Source of the DNA: Stappia sp. WLB 29
GTDB lineage: Bacteria > Pseudomonadota > Alphaproteobacteria > Rhizobiales > Stappiaceae
Assembly: GCF_023507705.1 (NCBI RefSeq)
Contig: NZ_JALBGD010000011.1
Location: forward strand, 62,001 to 126,000
Direction: 5' to 3'
Length of the DNA: 64,000 nucleotides
Shown here: positions 19,180-28,191 of the stretch, piece after piece
Numbering within the stretch: position 1 is the first letter of the stretch
How the letters are laid out: every line of letters starts with the position of its first letter
The notes under the pieces: model-generated
The model's input: only the letters and a program-made list of their open reading frames with translations
Told to the model about the DNA's origin: nothing
Database searches by the model: none
Program-made: the position numbers and the translations under genes

Positions 19180-19337
19180 CAGTCCGCGCTCGAACGAGTT
19201 CTGGGATCGTTGGCGGATGGTTTCAGAAAATGATTAATTGAATCTTCGCAATGGTCCGTATCCGGCTTCGCAGGCGGCGTCGGAACGGGCACGGAACGCA
19301 GCGTCTGCGGGCTTTCGCCCGAGCCCTGCAGCCCCGC

Positions 19338-19790
19338 TCAGGTGATCGGGAGCCAGCCGTCGTCGCCGCTGCGGCAGGCGGCGCCGCGCATGGAGCGCTC
19401 CACGCCCTCCACCGTCACCACGTGGGTGTAGTCGCGGCACAGGATATTGTTCACCTGATAGCTGGGACCGGTCACGACCCGGCCGCTGGTGCCGGAACTG
19501 CGGTTCTGCCACTGCACGGTCTCGCCGGTGCGGTTGGTGCCCAGCGCGCCGCGCAGCGCCGTCGCCGCGGCCCTACGGTCGGAGACCTCCAGCCCCTGCC
19601 CGGCTTCCGAGCGCAGCAGATCGGCCAGGACGACATCGGCCTCCGATTGCTGGACGGTCGGCGCGCTGAAGGCGCTGCCGAACAGGCTGCCGCCGACCAC
19701 GACGGGCCCGGCACCGACGTTTCCGCCGGTGCTGCAGGCGCCAGCCACGGCAGCCAGGGCTACAGCAATGGCGAGTTTCAAGGCGTTCAT
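19338..19790 (-). CDS. Surface antigen-type outer-membrane lipoprotein
   Basis: A 150-residue protein with a lipoprotein signal peptide and lipobox (AVAGAC, cleavage before Cys at about residue 19). The mature part is glycine-rich and then has ALGTNRTGETVQWQNRSSGTSG-type and CRDYTHVV blocks, resembling the RT0821/Lpp0805-type surface-antigen family (17 kDa antigen C-terminal fold). Four cysteines are present in total. It is probably anchored in the outer membrane. It stands between feuQ and the DUF2336 gene in the same direction. Confidence 0.7.
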   Translation of the reverse strand: MNALKLAIAVALAAVAGACSTGGNVGAGPVVVGGSLFGSAFSAPTVQQSEADVVLADLLRSEAGQGLEVSDRRAAATALRGALGTNRTGETVQWQNRSSGTSGRVVTGPSYQVNNILCRDYTHVVTVEGVERSMRGAACRSGDDGWLPIT

Positions 19791-20007
19791 CCGCGCTTGC
19801 CCTCGTGTCGTCCCTCTTGATCCGGCTCCTTTGCGGATCGCACGGAAGCCGAAGCGGCGGCGCGCAGGCGCCGCGGTGAGCCTAAACGTCCGGGCTGAAT
19901 TCGCCAACTGGGAGGAAGGGTCGGCCCGAAATCCAGCATCAGACGTTACACGCATTTGTGGCCGAACTGCGTCCATGCAAGGAGCCTCCCCCGCCTTCGC
20001 GCAAGCC

Positions 20008-21429
20008 TCAGATCGCCGGCAGCACCAGCCGCGCGACGAGCCCGCCGCCGCCCGGCCCGCGGTCCCGCGCCAGCGCCAGGTCGCCGCCATACAGGCCCGC
20101 CAGATCGACGACGATGGACAGGCCGAGGCCGGTGCCGGGAACCGTCTCGTCGAGCCGCCGGCCGCGCATCAGCGCCTCCGCCATTTCGCTCTCGCCCAGA
20201 CCCGGCCCGTCGTCGGCAATGGCGATCACGATGCGCTCGCCCGTCTCTGCGCCGCCGAGCGCGGCAACGCTGACCCGCACCCGGGACGAGGCCCACTTGC
20301 AGGCATTGTCGATGAGATTGCCGGCCATCTCTTCCAGGTCCTGCTCCTCACCGCGGAAGCGCAGCCGCGTCTTCATGTCGAGGGAGATGTCGATGTTCCG
20401 GTCGCGGTGGATGCGTGTCATCGCCCGGATCAGGCGCGCCAGCACCGGCTCCACCTCGCAGGACACGCCGATCACCCTGCGCTGCGCCGCCATGCGGGCG
20501 CGCTCCAGATGGTGATGCACCTGCGAGCGCATGACCTCGGCCTGTTCGGCCACTTTCGGAGCGAAGGGCGCGTCCTGCCCGCGCACCTCGTTGAGAATGA
20601 CGCTGAGCGGCGTCTTCAGCGCATGGGCGAGATTGCCGACATGGGTGCGCGCGCGCTCCACCACCTCGCGGTTGGAGCGCACCAGCGCGTTGAGTTCCAC
20701 CGCCACCGGCTTCAGTTCGGGCGGCAGGTTCTCGTCCACCGTCTGGGCATCGCCCCGCCGCACCGCCGCCAGCGAGGCGCTGAGCGTCGCCAGCGGGCGC
20801 AGGCCGACACGCACCTGCAGAAAGATCGCACCGACGAGGCCGAGGCCCAGCACCAGCAGCGTCAGCGCCACCTGGCCGGCGAAATCGCCCTCGCGTTCGC
20901 GCAGTTCCGCCGTCTCGCCGGCGACCGCGATCCGATAGGCCGCGGCCTCGCCGAAGATGATGGTCTGCTGCAACACGCGCAGCTCCGCATTGCGGGGTCC
21001 GGAAATCACCGAGCGCAGGATGACGCCCGGCTGCGGCTCTTCCAGCTGCAACCGGTCGCCCAGCAGCGACATGGAGGAGAACAGCACCTCGCCGGTCTCC
21101 GCCTTCATCACCAGCCAGTACCAGCCGGAGGCCGGCAGGTCGAAGCGGGGATCGCCGAGATTGCCCGGCTCGGCCGGATCGCTCGGCGTGCCGGCGGCCA
21201 TCTCGCCGATGATCGCCTTGAGATAGACGTCGAGGCGGGCGTCGAACTCGCGCTCGCTCGCTTCCCGGTACATGGCGACGAGCACGAAGCCGGTGACCAG
21301 CAGCGCCACCAGCGACCACAGGGCCGCCACCAGGATAAGCCGTGTCGCGATGGAGCGCTGGCGCGCCGGGCGCGCGGTCGTTTCCGTTTCGCCGGAACTC
21401 CGCCCGGAAGCTTCCCCGCTATCAGGCAT
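20008..21429 (-). CDS. feuQ: FeuQ-like sensor histidine kinase
   Basis: A 473-residue PhoQ-like kinase. TM1 is at about residues 27-52, a periplasmic sensor domain extends to about 175, TM2 lies near 176-196, then HAMP. The HisKA box NLAHALKTPLSVIL has its His near 269. The ATP-binding domain shows NLIDNACKWA, DDGPGLGE and GTGLGLSI. In Sinorhizobium the FeuP/FeuQ pair controls osmoadaptation and cyclic glucan export and is kept in check by the periplasmic protein FeuN. The order feuN-feuP-feuQ upstream of the ccm genes is preserved here, which supports the name. Confidence 0.75.
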   Translation of the reverse strand: MPDSGEASGRSSGETETTARPARQRSIATRLILVAALWSLVALLVTGFVLVAMYREASEREFDARLDVYLKAIIGEMAAGTPSDPAEPGNLGDPRFDLPASGWYWLVMKAETGEVLFSSMSLLGDRLQLEEPQPGVILRSVISGPRNAELRVLQQTIIFGEAAAYRIAVAGETAELREREGDFAGQVALTLLVLGLGLVGAIFLQVRVGLRPLATLSASLAAVRRGDAQTVDENLPPELKPVAVELNALVRSNREVVERARTHVGNLAHALKTPLSVILNEVRGQDAPFAPKVAEQAEVMRSQVHHHLERARMAAQRRVIGVSCEVEPVLARLIRAMTRIHRDRNIDISLDMKTRLRFRGEEQDLEEMAGNLIDNACKWASSRVRVSVAALGGAETGERIVIAIADDGPGLGESEMAEALMRGRRLDETVPGTGLGLSIVVDLAGLYGGDLALARDRGPGGGGLVARLVLPAI

Positions 21430-22087
21430 CCGTCTCGCCGATCCGGTAGCCGAGGCCGCGCACCGTCTCGATCAGGTCGCTGTCGAGCTTCTTGCGCAGC
21501 CGTCCGACGAACACCTCGATCGTGTTGGAATCGCGGTCGAAATCCTGGTCGTAGAGATGTTCGATCAGCTCGGTGCGCGAGACCACGCGGCCCTTGTGAT
21601 GCATCAGGTAGGAGATCAGGCGGAATTCGTGCGAGGTCAGCTTGATCGTCGCCCCGTCCTTGGTCACCTTGCCGGCGCGGATATCGAGGCGGAAGGGACC
21701 GACGCTGATTTCGTTGCTGGCGTGGCCGGCCGCCCGGCGCAGCAGGGCCCGCAGCCGCGCCACCACCTCCTCCATGTGGAAGGGCTTGGCGACATAGTCG
21801 TCGGCGCCCGCGTCGATGCCGGCAACCTTGTCCGACCAGCGGTCGCGGGCCGTGAGGATCAGCACCGGCATGTCGCGCCCGTCGCGGCGCCAGCGTTCCA
21901 GCACCGACAGCCCGTCGAGCACCGGCAGGCCGAGATCCAGCACCACCGCGTCATAGGGTTCCGTGTCGCCGAGGAAATGCCCTTCCTCGCCGTCGAAGGC
22001 GGTGTCGACCACATAGCCCGCCTCGCCCAGCGCCTCGGCCAGCTGGCGGTTGAGGTCCTTGTCGTCTTCCACAACGAGCAGTCTCAT
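21422..22087 (-). CDS. feuP: FeuP-like OmpR-family response regulator
   Basis: A 221-residue PhoP-like regulator. The receiver domain has VVEDDKDLN, phospho-acceptor Asp51 in VVLDLGLP and Lys in VAKPFHMEE. The winged helix has LTSHEFRLISYLMHHKG and VRGLGYRIGE. It overlaps the downstream kinase by 8 bp and follows the FeuN-like gene. Together with that kinase it forms an envelope-responsive two-component system. Confidence 0.8.
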   Translation of the reverse strand: MRLLVVEDDKDLNRQLAEALGEAGYVVDTAFDGEEGHFLGDTEPYDAVVLDLGLPVLDGLSVLERWRRDGRDMPVLILTARDRWSDKVAGIDAGADDYVAKPFHMEEVVARLRALLRRAAGHASNEISVGPFRLDIRAGKVTKDGATIKLTSHEFRLISYLMHHKGRVVSRTELIEHLYDQDFDRDSNTIEVFVGRLRKKLDSDLIETVRGLGYRIGETDA

Positions 22088-22135
22088 GGTCGGGCCTGTT
22101 CCTCAAACCTTGTCGTTTCGCATCCGCGCTACCCT

Positions 22136-22441
22136 TCAGCGCAGCACCTGTCCCGAGCGGGCGTCGATGACGCGCTCCTTCACCCGTCCGCCGTCGAGCA
22201 CCGACAGCACATAGACGAGCCGGCCGCCCTGGCGGCACAGTTCGGCGCGCACGATCTCGCCGCCGGCGCGTCCGGCAATGCTGCCGAGCGGGCGCGCTTC
22301 GCCCGCCTGCACCGCCTGACGGGCCTCGGGCTGGCTCAGGCACTGGGCTTGCGCCGCCGCCGGAGCGAGGAGAGCAAGCACCGTCGCCAGCACCAATGCG
22401 GCGCGTCGGGACGTCTTGCGGAGTTGTAGCTGCCTGACCAT
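22136..22441 (-). CDS. feuN: Small periplasmic PepSY-like protein (FeuN-like)
   Basis: A 101-residue secreted protein. The signal peptide runs to about AAAQAQ, followed by a compact PepSY-like domain (SQPEARQAVQAGEARPL, LVYVLSVLDGGRVKERVIDARSGQVL). Two cysteines could form a disulfide. It is 48 bp upstream of feuP in the same direction. In Sinorhizobium FeuN is an essential small periplasmic inhibitor of FeuQ; position, size and export agree, but sequence identity was not tested. ATG 22441 was preferred over 22501 because it directly precedes the basic n-region. Confidence 0.6.
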   Translation of the reverse strand: MVRQLQLRKTSRRAALVLATVLALLAPAAAQAQCLSQPEARQAVQAGEARPLGSIAGRAGGEIVRAELCRQGGRLVYVLSVLDGGRVKERVIDARSGQVLR

Positions 22442-22513
22442 GCGCGATCCATACCGTGAACCGCCTGAATAGCACATGAACGCAAGATGCAGGACCTGCA
22501 CGGGAAACGCCGC

Positions 22514-22918
22514 TCACCCCGTTTTTCCGCCGCGCAGATTGCGCGCGATGCCTTTCGCGCCGTCGACGAGAAACAGCGACAGCACGATGCCGCCCGCCCA
22601 CTCATCCAGCGGGGCCGGCAGCGCCGAAACGTTCCAGGAAAAGCCGAAGATCGAATCGGCGATCACCGCCGTCCACCACACGCCCAGCGGCAGCACGAAG
22701 ACCAGCCGGCCGATCCGCCCGGCCGACAGCAGGGTGCCCTGCTCGGCGATCAGCACCTTGCGGGCCTCGGCCCGTGCCGCGATCTCGGCGCGGATCTCCT
22801 GCGCCGCCAGTTCCGCGGCAAGGTCCCCCTGCCGCTCCTTCGCCGACAGGCGCCGCTCCATCAGGGAGACCAGCGCGCTCAGCAGCGGCCCGGCGAGAAA
22901 GGCGAGCAGCGCGCTCAT
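22514..22918 (-). CDS. GTA-type holin (holin of 3 TMs)
   Basis: A 134-residue protein. A hydrophobic N-terminus (MSALLAFLAGPLLSALVSLM) is followed by a charged amphipathic coil (RLSAKERQGDLAAELAAQEIRAEIAARAEA-type), then two TM helices (about 70-92 and 104-124) and a basic tail. This is the layout of the GTA_holin_3TM family that releases gene transfer agents. The start overlaps the stop of the preceding small membrane protein (ATGA). It is the last gene of the GTA cluster and is separated from feuN by only 72 bp, with no clear terminator. Confidence 0.75.
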   Translation of the reverse strand: MSALLAFLAGPLLSALVSLMERRLSAKERQGDLAAELAAQEIRAEIAARAEARKVLIAEQGTLLSAGRIGRLVFVLPLGVWWTAVIADSIFGFSWNVSALPAPLDEWAGGIVLSLFLVDGAKGIARNLRGGKTG

Positions 22919-23142
22919 CGTCCGCCCTCCTGCGGGTTCTTGCTTCCGCACCAGCCGGCCGGTCCGCGCGTCAGATGGCGCAGCGCGATGTTGGCGAGGT
23001 TGACGGCCACCACCAGCCACAGCGCCTCGCGCGGGCCGAGCGCGGCGGCCCAGTCGACACCGGCGAGAAAGCCGGCCATCTCGGCGGCGATCACCGCAAG
23101 GCCGGTCGCAAGATTGAGGGCAAGGGTTCTCCATCCGCGCAT
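22915..23142 (-). CDS. Small two-TM membrane protein of the GTA lysis cassette
   Basis: A 75-residue protein with two hydrophobic helices (about 8-30 and 39-60) and a polar C-terminus ending in NPQEGGR. AGGAGA lies upstream of ATG 23142. It overlaps the holin gene by ATGA and follows the endolysin gene. I do not recognise a family. Position between endolysin and holin suggests a lysis accessory, antiholin or second holin, which is inference. Confidence 0.6.
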   Translation of the reverse strand: MRGWRTLALNLATGLAVIAAEMAGFLAGVDWAAALGPREALWLVVAVNLANIALRHLTRGPAGWCGSKNPQEGGR

Positions 23143-23179
23143 CGCGGTCTCCTTCTCGCAAAGTGTCGGGGGAAACAAT

Positions 23180-23773
23180 TCAGCGCCGGTCCAGCCGGTC
23201 CAATAGCGCCCGCACCAGGTCTGCAAGGCGCGCCAGCAGGCCGCCGGGCGCCGCCGGCGCCTTGGCGGGCGTCACCGGGGCCGCAACCCCGTCGCCATAG
23301 TCGCCGGTCAGCAGCAGCCGCGCCTCTTCCTGGCGCCGGCGCACGAGCCCGGCGAGCCTGCGTCCGCCGGCGGTGTTGTAGTTGGCGGCAAGGATGTCGG
23401 CCGCCCCGCTCACGTCGCCGGCCTTGAGCGCGGTCGCCCAGCGCCACTGCAGCGCGCGCGGGCCGAGATTGAAGGCGACCGAGCAGGCCGCGTCGTGCCG
23501 GTGCTGCGGCAGCTCGCCCAGTGCCTTCGTCACCTCGCGTCCGTATTCCTCGTCGATCAGCCGGCGCAACAGGCGATCGGCCTCGGCGCGCGAGATCCGG
23601 TCGCCGGGCGCGAGCGGCCGGCCATGCGCCCTGCGCCAGCTCTCCGCAAAGATGCGGCTGCCCATGGTGAAACCGTAGCCGATGGTCAGCACGCCGACCG
23701 GATCGCGATAGGCGCTCGCGACAAATCCCTCGTGCCTGGCGACAAAGGCTAGGCCACGTTCGCTCACCTTCAT
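23180..23773 (-). CDS. Phage-type lysozyme (GH24) endolysin of the GTA
   Basis: A 197-residue muramidase-like endolysin. The catalytic Glu15-Asp24-Thr30 arrangement is present in RHEGFVASAYRDPVGVLTIGYG-type sequence, the P21/T4 lysozyme signature. Residues about 1-150 form the lysozyme fold. The proline/alanine-rich linker (about 163-175) and an amphipathic Leu/Arg tail (LLARLADLVRALLDRL) are additions. No signal peptide is seen, so export would rely on the downstream holin. It follows gp15 by 25 bp, placing lysis in the same transcription unit as the particle genes. Confidence 0.85.
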   Translation of the reverse strand: MKVSERGLAFVARHEGFVASAYRDPVGVLTIGYGFTMGSRIFAESWRRAHGRPLAPGDRISRAEADRLLRRLIDEEYGREVTKALGELPQHRHDAACSVAFNLGPRALQWRWATALKAGDVSGAADILAANYNTAGGRRLAGLVRRRQEEARLLLTGDYGDGVAAPVTPAKAPAAPGGLLARLADLVRALLDRLDRR

Positions 23774-23798
23774 GGGTCTCTCCCGTGCGTCGATGAAA

Positions 23799-26700
23799 TC
23801 AGGGTTCCAGCTCGAAGAGGCCCGCGAGCCCCGGGCCGACGCTCGCCGAGACCTGCCGCACCCTCAGCCGGAACAGCGTCTGTGGCCCGCCGAACGCGGC
23901 CGTCTCCTGCGCCTCCGTCAGCACCGCCTCGGGGCTCGCCACCGTCGCCGACCACCGGGCGATGCCTCCTTCGTCCAGCAGTTCGGCGAGATACTCCTCG
24001 CGCTCCTCACCGAGCGGCACGTCGCCCTCGCGCCAGCCGTCGCCGCCGATGCGCGTGCGGCGGATCCAGTCGAACCGCACCTCGCCCCCAGCAAGCCGTC
24101 TCGCGCGCCCATGCACCGGTGCGAAGGGCAGAAGCCCGCGCGCGGTTGCGGTATGGGCGAGATCGACGCGGGCGAGGCTGTCGAGCGCATGTCCCGCCGG
24201 CAGCGCCGCATAGGAAAAGCCGATGCCGATCTCGTCGAGGGTCAGCGGCAGCGGCAACAGCGCGTCGTCGATCAGCACCACCCGGCTGCCGGCCGGCGTC
24301 GGGGCGCGCGCCGCCTCTTCCGTTCCCTGCTGGCCGCGCAGCAGCATCGACAGGCGGTAGCGGCGCGGGCCGACCAACTCGGCGCCGGCGAATTGCAGCA
24401 CCTCCAGCCCGCCGGCCCCGCCCAGCACCGCCAGCGCATTGGCGCCGGACAGCACCGCCTCCTCGCTCGCCGAGGACAGCGTGCCGCCGGAAATCTCCAC
24501 CACCGGCCGGCTGCCCCGGTCCCAGACCGCCACCGGCCCCGATGGCAACTCGTTCACCAGCGTGCCGATCAGCGCCGGACTCTCGGCCCGTGCATGGCGC
24601 ATCGGCGACAGGCCGTCGCGCCAGCGATAGACGTCGACCGCTCCCGGCCAGGGCGCGCCGAACACCGCAAGGCGCGGGGCCTGCGGCGCGCTGTCGCCGG
24701 GCAGCGGCGGCAGGTCGAGGATCACCGCCTCCACCCCGCCGGCCGTCGCGGTGATGCTGCGCGGACGCGCCTCGCCGCCGATGGCGCGGGCAGCGCTCGG
24801 CGGCGGCCGGCGCACCACCCTGCCGGTCAGCCGGCGTCCCTCCGCCTCCTCCACGCCGTCGATGCGGATGTCGAGCGCCTCCTCGCGCCCCAGCAGCGGA
24901 TCGGCCGAAAGCCGCACCACGTCGCCGGGCTCCGGCCCCAGCCGCCCCGGCGGCAGCGCCAGCTGCGCTTCCTCGCGCTCGTTCCAGCGCCGCATCAGCA
25001 GCCGGTCGGCAAGTCCCGCCGCCAGCGCCGGATCCAGCGCCGCACCGAGATCCAGTTCCTCCACCCGAGCGCCGTGCCCCTCGATCCGGCGGGAGGAGAC
25101 GACGAAGCGCCGGTGCTCGCGGGTCGCATCGCGCGCGGCAATGCGCACCTCCGCCGGCAGGTCCGCCGTTTCGCTCCGCCGCAGCGACAGCGCCGGCCGG
25201 TCGGCATCGCCGGCCAGGATCCCGCCCGCATCCAGCTCCGTGACGGCCGGCGACCACGCCGGCAGCACGGCCAATGCCTCGCCTCTGTCGACGGCGACCG
25301 CGCCATGCGCCTCGATCAGCGGCGCCAGCACGTCGCGCGGCGCCACCGGTCCGGCCAGCGCGATCCCGTCCAGCGTGCCGGAAAGGCCACCGAGCCGGAT
25401 CAGATCGTCCGGCAGGCCGAAATCGGCGGCAATCGCCCGCACCAGTCCGGCCAGGGACAGCCCGCCCAGCCGGCCGTTCAGCCAGTGGCCGGCGCGCCAG
25501 TTGCTGCCGTCGGCCCACAGGTCCGTTGCCGTCGGAAAGGCCGGAAAGGGCCGCGCATCCCAGGCCCACAGGTGGATGCGCGCCGGATCGACCATCGCGC
25601 CGCCATAGAGCGGCGAGACCGGGTTGTCGCCGGGGCCGAGCTGCGGATGCCAGCCCGACCAGCGGCCGATCACCGCCTCCAGCGCCCGGCGCTGGATCAG
25701 GTCGTCGCGCCCGCCGTCGGAGAAGCGCGGCCAGGCGGATTCGGAGGATTTCGCATCGAAGAAGACATTGGGCTGGTTGGCGCCGCGGCTGATCGCCGGC
25801 ACGCCCAGTTCCGTCAGCCAGATCGGCTTGGACTGCGGCACCCAGGGTGTCGGCGCCCCGGTCTCCGCATCGGCGACCCGCTCCACATGCGGGTTCGACC
25901 ACCAGCCCTTCAGGTCCTTGGCGCGGTACACCCAGGGCTTGCCATGCGCCCCGTCGCTGATAGGGGAGCGCAAGCCGGCGCGCCGGTCCGCCTCGCTCGC
26001 ATAGTACCAGTCGTAGTCCTCGCCGCCCTCGACCGCGCCGGCCAGCGCCGCGATGTCGTAGGGGTCGACAGTGCCGTCCGGGTCGCCATCCTCGCGCTGG
26101 TCGGCGAGCGGAAAATACGCATCGATGCCCACCGCATCGATCTGCGGATCGGCCCACAGCGGATCGAGCGGAAAGCGCAGCTCGCCGCCTTCGCGCTGGT
26201 AGCCGCCATATTCGCTCCAGTCCGCCGCATAGGTGATCGCAGCAAGGGGGAGCAGCGCGCGCACCTCCCCGGCCAGCTGGCGCAGCACCTCGACGAAGGG
26301 GAAGCTGCCGGGCGCGTCGCAAAGCCGCGTCAGGCCGCGCATTTCCGAGCCGATCAGGAAGGCATCGACGCCGCCGGCCGCCTTGGCGAGCGCGGCGTGA
26401 TGCAGCACGAAGCGGCGATAGCTCCACTCGTTGGGGCCGAGATAGCTCACCCCGTCGCCGGAGGGCGAAAACTGCCCCGCATGGGCCGTGCCGGCAAAGG
26501 CGGCGATCTCGCCCCCCGCCGCCGCCGTGCCGTCCGGCGAGCCGTCGAGGCCGGGCGCCAGCGCGCCGGTGACGCGCCCGCGCCAGGGATGCGGCGCCTG
26601 TTCCGCCCCGCCGTAAGGATCGGGCCGGCCGTTGCCGGGCGGCACGTCCATCAGCAGGAAGGGATAGAGCGCGACCTTCAGCCCGCGCGCCTTCAGGTCG

Positions 26701-27707
26701 CGGATCGCCCGCACCACGCTCGCATCCGACGGCGTGCCGCCATAGGCGGGCAGGCCCTCGTGCCGGCTCACCTCCTCGGCGACCGCGCCGGAGAGGCCGG
26801 CGACCCGCCATGTGGCGCCGCGCGTCTGGCGGCCGCGCGTTTCCACCTTGGGGCGGATCGTGCAGTGGCCGGCGCGCAGGTCGTCGCCGAACCATGCCGT
26901 CACCAGCGCCACCTGTTCCAGGTTCGGGCACAGCGCCTGCAATTCGTCGAGCGAGGCGGACCAGTTGCTCGGCGCATGGGAGACGTGCCGGTTGGCGCGT
27001 TCGGAGACGCCCGGCCGCACCGTCCATGTCACTTCCGCCGGCTCGTAGACGAATTCGCCCGCGCCGGGGATGATCGTCACCGCCCGCACCATCTCCTCCA
27101 GCGGCTCCACAGTGCGCACCACCTCGAAGGTCAGCTGCGGCAGCCGGTCGCCGAATTCCTCCAGCGGCAGCCGCTCGAACACCGCATAGGCGGTGCCACG
27201 ATAGGCGGGCGTCGCCTCCTGCAGCGCCGCGATCAGCGGGTCGGGCGGCTGGTCGGCCTCGCCCTTGTAGAGCCGCCAGGTCACGCCGGTCAGTTCCATC
27301 GGCTTGCCGTCCGCCCAGATCGCCCCGACATGGGAGATCGGCCCCTGGCACAGCGCCACGGCGAAGCTTGCGTGATAGCGGTAGCTGCGCACCCGCGTGC
27401 TGCCGCCGCCGCCCTTACCGCCGGTGGTTTCCTCGCGCACCTCCTCCTCGAAGCGGGTCGCCCAGATCACCTGTCCGGCAAGCCGCACCCGGCCATAGAC
27501 CAGCGGCAGCGGCGCCCCCTCCGCCGAGGACTGCACGGAAAGATCCGACAGCCGCCGCCCCTCGATGGTGCGGGTCTGGCCGAACAGCCGCTGGTCGAGC
27601 GCATGGCCCGCCAGCGCGCCGGCCGCCTGGCCGAGGATCGCGCCGGTGCTGCCGAGAAAGGCCGCGCCCAGCGCCTGGCCGGCGGCCGCCAGAACGAGCG
27701 TTGCCAT
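23799..27707 (-). CDS. GTA gp15, baseplate megatron / host-specificity protein
   Basis: A 1302-residue tail protein, the usual size for GTA gp15. The N-terminal part (about 1-430) resembles the tail hub region. A TIM-barrel-like glycoside hydrolase domain (about 430-800) shows FLIGSEMRGLTRL, AITYAADWSEYGGY, VGIDAYFPL and PIWLTELGVP. The C-terminal part (about 810-1040, phage-tail_3 type) continues into beta-rich repeats. In RcGTA this protein forms the baseplate spike that contacts the cell envelope. The start overlaps the gp14 stop by one base (TGATG), as expected for coupled tail genes. Confidence 0.92.
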   Translation of the reverse strand: MATLVLAAAGQALGAAFLGSTGAILGQAAGALAGHALDQRLFGQTRTIEGRRLSDLSVQSSAEGAPLPLVYGRVRLAGQVIWATRFEEEVREETTGGKGGGGSTRVRSYRYHASFAVALCQGPISHVGAIWADGKPMELTGVTWRLYKGEADQPPDPLIAALQEATPAYRGTAYAVFERLPLEEFGDRLPQLTFEVVRTVEPLEEMVRAVTIIPGAGEFVYEPAEVTWTVRPGVSERANRHVSHAPSNWSASLDELQALCPNLEQVALVTAWFGDDLRAGHCTIRPKVETRGRQTRGATWRVAGLSGAVAEEVSRHEGLPAYGGTPSDASVVRAIRDLKARGLKVALYPFLLMDVPPGNGRPDPYGGAEQAPHPWRGRVTGALAPGLDGSPDGTAAAGGEIAAFAGTAHAGQFSPSGDGVSYLGPNEWSYRRFVLHHAALAKAAGGVDAFLIGSEMRGLTRLCDAPGSFPFVEVLRQLAGEVRALLPLAAITYAADWSEYGGYQREGGELRFPLDPLWADPQIDAVGIDAYFPLADQREDGDPDGTVDPYDIAALAGAVEGGEDYDWYYASEADRRAGLRSPISDGAHGKPWVYRAKDLKGWWSNPHVERVADAETGAPTPWVPQSKPIWLTELGVPAISRGANQPNVFFDAKSSESAWPRFSDGGRDDLIQRRALEAVIGRWSGWHPQLGPGDNPVSPLYGGAMVDPARIHLWAWDARPFPAFPTATDLWADGSNWRAGHWLNGRLGGLSLAGLVRAIAADFGLPDDLIRLGGLSGTLDGIALAGPVAPRDVLAPLIEAHGAVAVDRGEALAVLPAWSPAVTELDAGGILAGDADRPALSLRRSETADLPAEVRIAARDATREHRRFVVSSRRIEGHGARVEELDLGAALDPALAAGLADRLLMRRWNEREEAQLALPPGRLGPEPGDVVRLSADPLLGREEALDIRIDGVEEAEGRRLTGRVVRRPPPSAARAIGGEARPRSITATAGGVEAVILDLPPLPGDSAPQAPRLAVFGAPWPGAVDVYRWRDGLSPMRHARAESPALIGTLVNELPSGPVAVWDRGSRPVVEISGGTLSSASEEAVLSGANALAVLGGAGGLEVLQFAGAELVGPRRYRLSMLLRGQQGTEEAARAPTPAGSRVVLIDDALLPLPLTLDEIGIGFSYAALPAGHALDSLARVDLAHTATARGLLPFAPVHGRARRLAGGEVRFDWIRRTRIGGDGWREGDVPLGEEREEYLAELLDEGGIARWSATVASPEAVLTEAQETAAFGGPQTLFRLRVRQVSASVGPGLAGLFELEP

Positions 27708-28153
27708 CAGCGCGCTCCCGGAAAGGCGAAGACGGCGGCGATCCGCCGCCGCCAGGCCGGCACCAGGGGGCTTTCGGAGACCGACAGGCCCTCATAGGCG
27801 TGGATCATCGCAGGCGCCGTGCCGGTGAGGTCCGTCGAGAGGAAGCCCGCATGCTTCACCGGCGCCCCGTCGCGCCAGCGGAACAGCAGCACGTCGCCCG
27901 GCCGCGCCTCGGCGAGGCTGCGCTCCTCCATGTGGCGGCGCGCGGCGGCGAGCAGCGTCTCGCGCGCATCCGCCTCGGCCCAGTCGCGGCTATAGGGGGG
28001 CGGTGCCTCCGGCTCCGTGCCGTGGATCGCCCGCCACACCCCGCGCACCAGGCCCAGGCAATCGCAGCCCGCGCCCCGGCAGCTGCCCTGATGGCGATAG
28101 GGCGTGCCGATCCAGCGCCGCGCCTCGCAAAGGATGTCGCTTCGCAGCACCAT
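27707..28153 (-). CDS. GTA gp14, NlpC/P60 peptidase tail protein
   Basis: A 148-residue cysteine peptidase that probably opens peptidoglycan during DNA delivery. The catalytic Cys32 lies in GCDCLGLVRG and the catalytic His101 in VKHAGFL. AGGAGG lies close upstream of ATG 28153. The family is the NlpC/P60-type GTA peptidase placed between gp13 and gp15. The gene starts 38 bp after the gp13 stop and overlaps the start of gp15 by one base. Confidence 0.92.
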   Translation of the reverse strand: MVLRSDILCEARRWIGTPYRHQGSCRGAGCDCLGLVRGVWRAIHGTEPEAPPPYSRDWAEADARETLLAAARRHMEERSLAEARPGDVLLFRWRDGAPVKHAGFLSTDLTGTAPAMIHAYEGLSVSESPLVPAWRRRIAAVFAFPGAR

Positions 28154-28191
28154 GACGTGCCTCCTGTAGTGTCGCAGTCTTCGTGAAAGTG

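Noticed and set aside
23772-27797. 1341-residue plus-strand open frame opposite GTA gp15
   Set aside because: An arginine/histidine-rich antisense artefact of a high-GC gene; gp15 on the minus strand has recognisable TIM-barrel motifs.
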